A DNA stretch of 15,390 nt from UBA3064 sp023258775. Lineage in GTDB: Bacteria > Pseudomonadota > Gammaproteobacteria > Burkholderiales > Burkholderiaceae_E. The notes beneath the pieces are model-generated. The model ran no database searches. It was not told the DNA's origin and saw only the letters and a program-made list of their open reading frames with translations. This document shows positions 13,927-15,390 of the stretch, in pieces. The stretch spans positions 1-15,390 of the forward strand of contig JBIKXS010000053.1 in the NCBI GenBank assembly GCA_044355655.1, read 5' to 3'. Positions within the stretch are counted from its first letter, which is position 1. The number at the start of each line of letters is the position of its first letter. A program made the translations under genes and the position numbers.

Positions 13927-14621
13927 CAGGGAATTGAATTGCCGTGATAGTCAACAAACTGTGCGCCTGCTTTTGGCTGAAGCTTATCGAGGGCGAGCAA
14001 AGCGCTTTGTACCGATTCATCAGCCGTAAAGTAAGCGTTCGACGCTTGTAGATAGTCTTTAGAAAGCCTCGAATAAACCGTACCAGGTTGTAATGCAATA
14101 ACCTGTGCCGCGGGGTTTGTACGCTGCCATTCCAAGGCAGCTGATTGAAGCATCATATTGAGCGCTGCCTTCGATGAACGATAGCTATACCATCCGCCCT
14201 TGCGATTGTCGCTGATGCTGCCTACCCGGGCCGAGAGCTTGATGTAGAGCACGCGGCCGCTCTTCTTGATCAAAGGCATGAGAGCACTAAGTAGCAGCAT
14301 GGGTCCGATTGCGTTCACGTCCATGGCAAGCCTTAGTTGTGCAGCCTTCAGGGTGCGAAGTGATTTTTCGGGGCCTAATCCTGACAGGCTAAGCGCTCCG
14401 GTTGCGTCGACGATAAGGCTCAAAGCAGTTGGCATTTCGAGGCTCTTGAGCAGGTCCGAGAAGTCTTCAGGTCGACTCAAGTCGAAGCTGGGGTGGGTTG
14501 TGCGCGAGAGCTCACTCACATTTTGGCATCGGTGATCCGTGCGTAGATGTTTGACAAACGCACCTCCCAAGGCACCGGAGGACCCGATAACAAGCGCATG
14601 GAAATCATCCGGGATCAACAT
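13923..14621 (-). CDS. Short-chain dehydrogenase/reductase (CsgA-like SDR)
   Basis: 232-residue NAD(P)-dependent oxidoreductase of the classical SDR family. The cofactor loop is VIGSSGALG (11-19), a variant of TGxxxGxG; then Asn103 (MDVNAIGP), Ser130 (IKLSARVGS) and Tyr147-Lys151 (YSYRSSK). LQPGTVYSRLS (178-187) matches the PG motif after the sixth strand. ATG 14621 is chosen over GTG 14624 because AGGGGC lies five bases upstream. Its TGA overlaps the metalloprotease GTG, so the two are probably translationally coupled. It is divergent from the DUF393-COQ7 gene by 64 bases. The substrate is unknown. Confidence 0.88.
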   Translation of the reverse strand: MLIPDDFHALVIGSSGALGGAFVKHLRTDHRCQNVSELSRTTHPSFDLSRPEDFSDLLKSLEMPTALSLIVDATGALSLSGLGPEKSLRTLKAAQLRLAMDVNAIGPMLLLSALMPLIKKSGRVLYIKLSARVGSISDNRKGGWYSYRSSKAALNMMLQSAALEWQRTNPAAQVIALQPGTVYSRLSKDYLQASNAYFTADESVQSALLALDKLQPKAGAQFVDYHGNSIPW

Positions 14622-14685
14622 CACATGCCCCTAGATTTAGGCCTGCTTTCGGCAAGCATTTGTCAAAGTACTTATCATAGGCCAC

Positions 14686-15390
14686 ATGATGCAAGTCTAT
14701 TTTGATGGGTCCTGCCCACTTTGTGTTCGCGAAGTCGCTGTATATCGGCGCGCCTCGCCGCCAGATATTGTTTGGCATGATTTGTCGATGCCTGCGCTCG
14801 AAATCCCAAGAGTTTTGAAGGGATATCAGCCTGATCGAATGCAGTTATTGCAACGATTTCATATCTATAGCCAAGACGGTCAGTGGTTTCATGGTGCACC
14901 AGCCTTTGTTCGGCTATGGAGCCGGCTTGCGCCGAGTTGGCGAGCTTTGGCCTTGTTGGGTCGGTTGCCCGGTGGGCTTTGGCTTATGGACGCAGTGTAT
15001 GCCATGTTTTTGCGTATACGTCCTTCACTGCAGATCTGGGCGTCAAGCTGGTTTAGACCCGATTGGTTGCCTGCCCATATGGTTGCCGCGATCCGATCGG
15101 ATCATGCAGGTGAGACGGGAGCTGTGTGGATTTATCGCAGCATGCGCTGGTTTACCCGTGATCCTGATTTGTGTGCCATGCTCGAGTCGCACCGCCGTCA
15201 AGAGCAAATTCATCTTGATGCCATGAATCGCATCTTACCTTGGCGATTCCGAAGCCGCCTGCTACCGCTATGGGTTTTAGCAGGGATTATGACCGGTAGT
15301 ATTCCAGCGCTGCTTGGACGTCGTTGGATGCTTGGAACCATTGCTGCCGTCGAACAATTTGTCGATGTTCATTATTTAGAGCAAATCGAG
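14686..15390 (+). CDS. coq7: DUF393-COQ7 fusion, ubiquinone biosynthesis hydroxylase, 3' partial
   Basis: The frame is open to the right edge (235 codons visible). The N-terminal part (1 to about 95) matches DUF393 thiol-disulfide oxidoreductase-like proteins, with VYFDGSCPLC (Cys10/Cys13) and HGAPAFVRLW. A linker follows (about 96-128). From 129 it is COQ7/demethoxyubiquinone hydroxylase: SDHAGETGAVWIY with iron ligand Glu143, EQIH with Glu173/His176, then PLWVLAGIMTG, ALLGRRW and AAVEQF with Glu223. The final ExxH pair should lie beyond the window. COQ7 hydroxylates demethoxyubiquinol at C6 of the ring with a carboxylate-bridged di-iron centre at the membrane. ATG 14686 or 14689 both fit a weak AGG. 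A missed frameshift is unlikely because both domains are in one frame. Confidence 0.88.
   Translation, partial: MMQVYFDGSCPLCVREVAVYRRASPPDIVWHDLSMPALEIPRVLKGYQPDRMQLLQRFHIYSQDGQWFHGAPAFVRLWSRLAPSWRALALLGRLPGGLWLMDAVYAMFLRIRPSLQIWASSWFRPDWLPAHMVAAIRSDHAGETGAVWIYRSMRWFTRDPDLCAMLESHRRQEQIHLDAMNRILPWRFRSRLLPLWVLAGIMTGSIPALLGRRWMLGTIAAVEQFVDVHYLEQIE

Noticed and set aside
14675..14899. Minus-strand ORF opposite the COQ7 fusion
   Set aside because: It is a shadow of the plus-strand DUF393-COQ7 frame and has no recognisable domain.

Overview
The window most likely comes from a ubiquinone-making proteobacterium, probably beta- or gammaproteobacterial. The evidence is a Coq7-type ubiquinone hydroxylase, a TonB-dependent receptor headed by a DUF2946 gene, and a LysR-governed catabolic cluster. 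Base composition is moderate, except for one clearly more GC-rich islet at about 11.84-12.47 kb.

Region 1 (1-7204) looks like a catabolic cluster. An acyl-CoA synthetase (+, cut by the left edge) converges on a minus-strand run: LysR regulator, D-2-hydroxyacid dehydrogenase, subfamily-I haloalkane dehalogenase, and an isopropylmalate/tartrate-dehydrogenase-like enzyme. Divergent from the regulator are a glutathione S-transferase and a CmcJ/NvfI-type putative Fe(II)/2-oxoglutarate enzyme. The dehalogenase keeps its nucleophile, acid, base and both halide-binding Trp. The set suggests dehalogenation or oxidation of a small organic substrate, oxidation of hydroxyacids and CoA activation; the substrate cannot be read from sequence. 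A 41-bp tandem duplication at the dehalogenase/dehydrogenase junction creates a 14-codon mini-ORF coupled to the dehydrogenase start.

Region 2 (7205-11784) is a probable copper-acquisition operon. It holds a DUF2946 leader gene with the CruR features (CxxC plus C-terminal RGPP), a TonB-dependent receptor, a secreted Asp-box propeller whose only cysteines form CxCC and CPHHG, and a secreted thioredoxin-fold protein. By analogy with Bordetella pertussis CruR, the first gene is probably a copper-sensing upstream ORF.

Region 3 (11786-12647) is a GC-rich PIN-toxin/RHH-antitoxin pair flanked by 58-bp direct repeats (51/58 identical). Both repeats encode the last ten residues and stop of the neighbouring metalloprotease, so the islet appears inserted at the 3' end of that gene, with the end duplicated. 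A perfect 10-bp inverted repeat lies 4 bp from the toxin start.

Region 4 (12613-15390) holds a secreted HExxHxxGxxH metalloprotease with four tandem xHTQ-like tetrapeptides, an upstream overlapping SDR oxidoreductase, and a divergent gene running off the right edge that fuses a DUF393 CxxC domain to a COQ7 di-iron hydroxylase domain.
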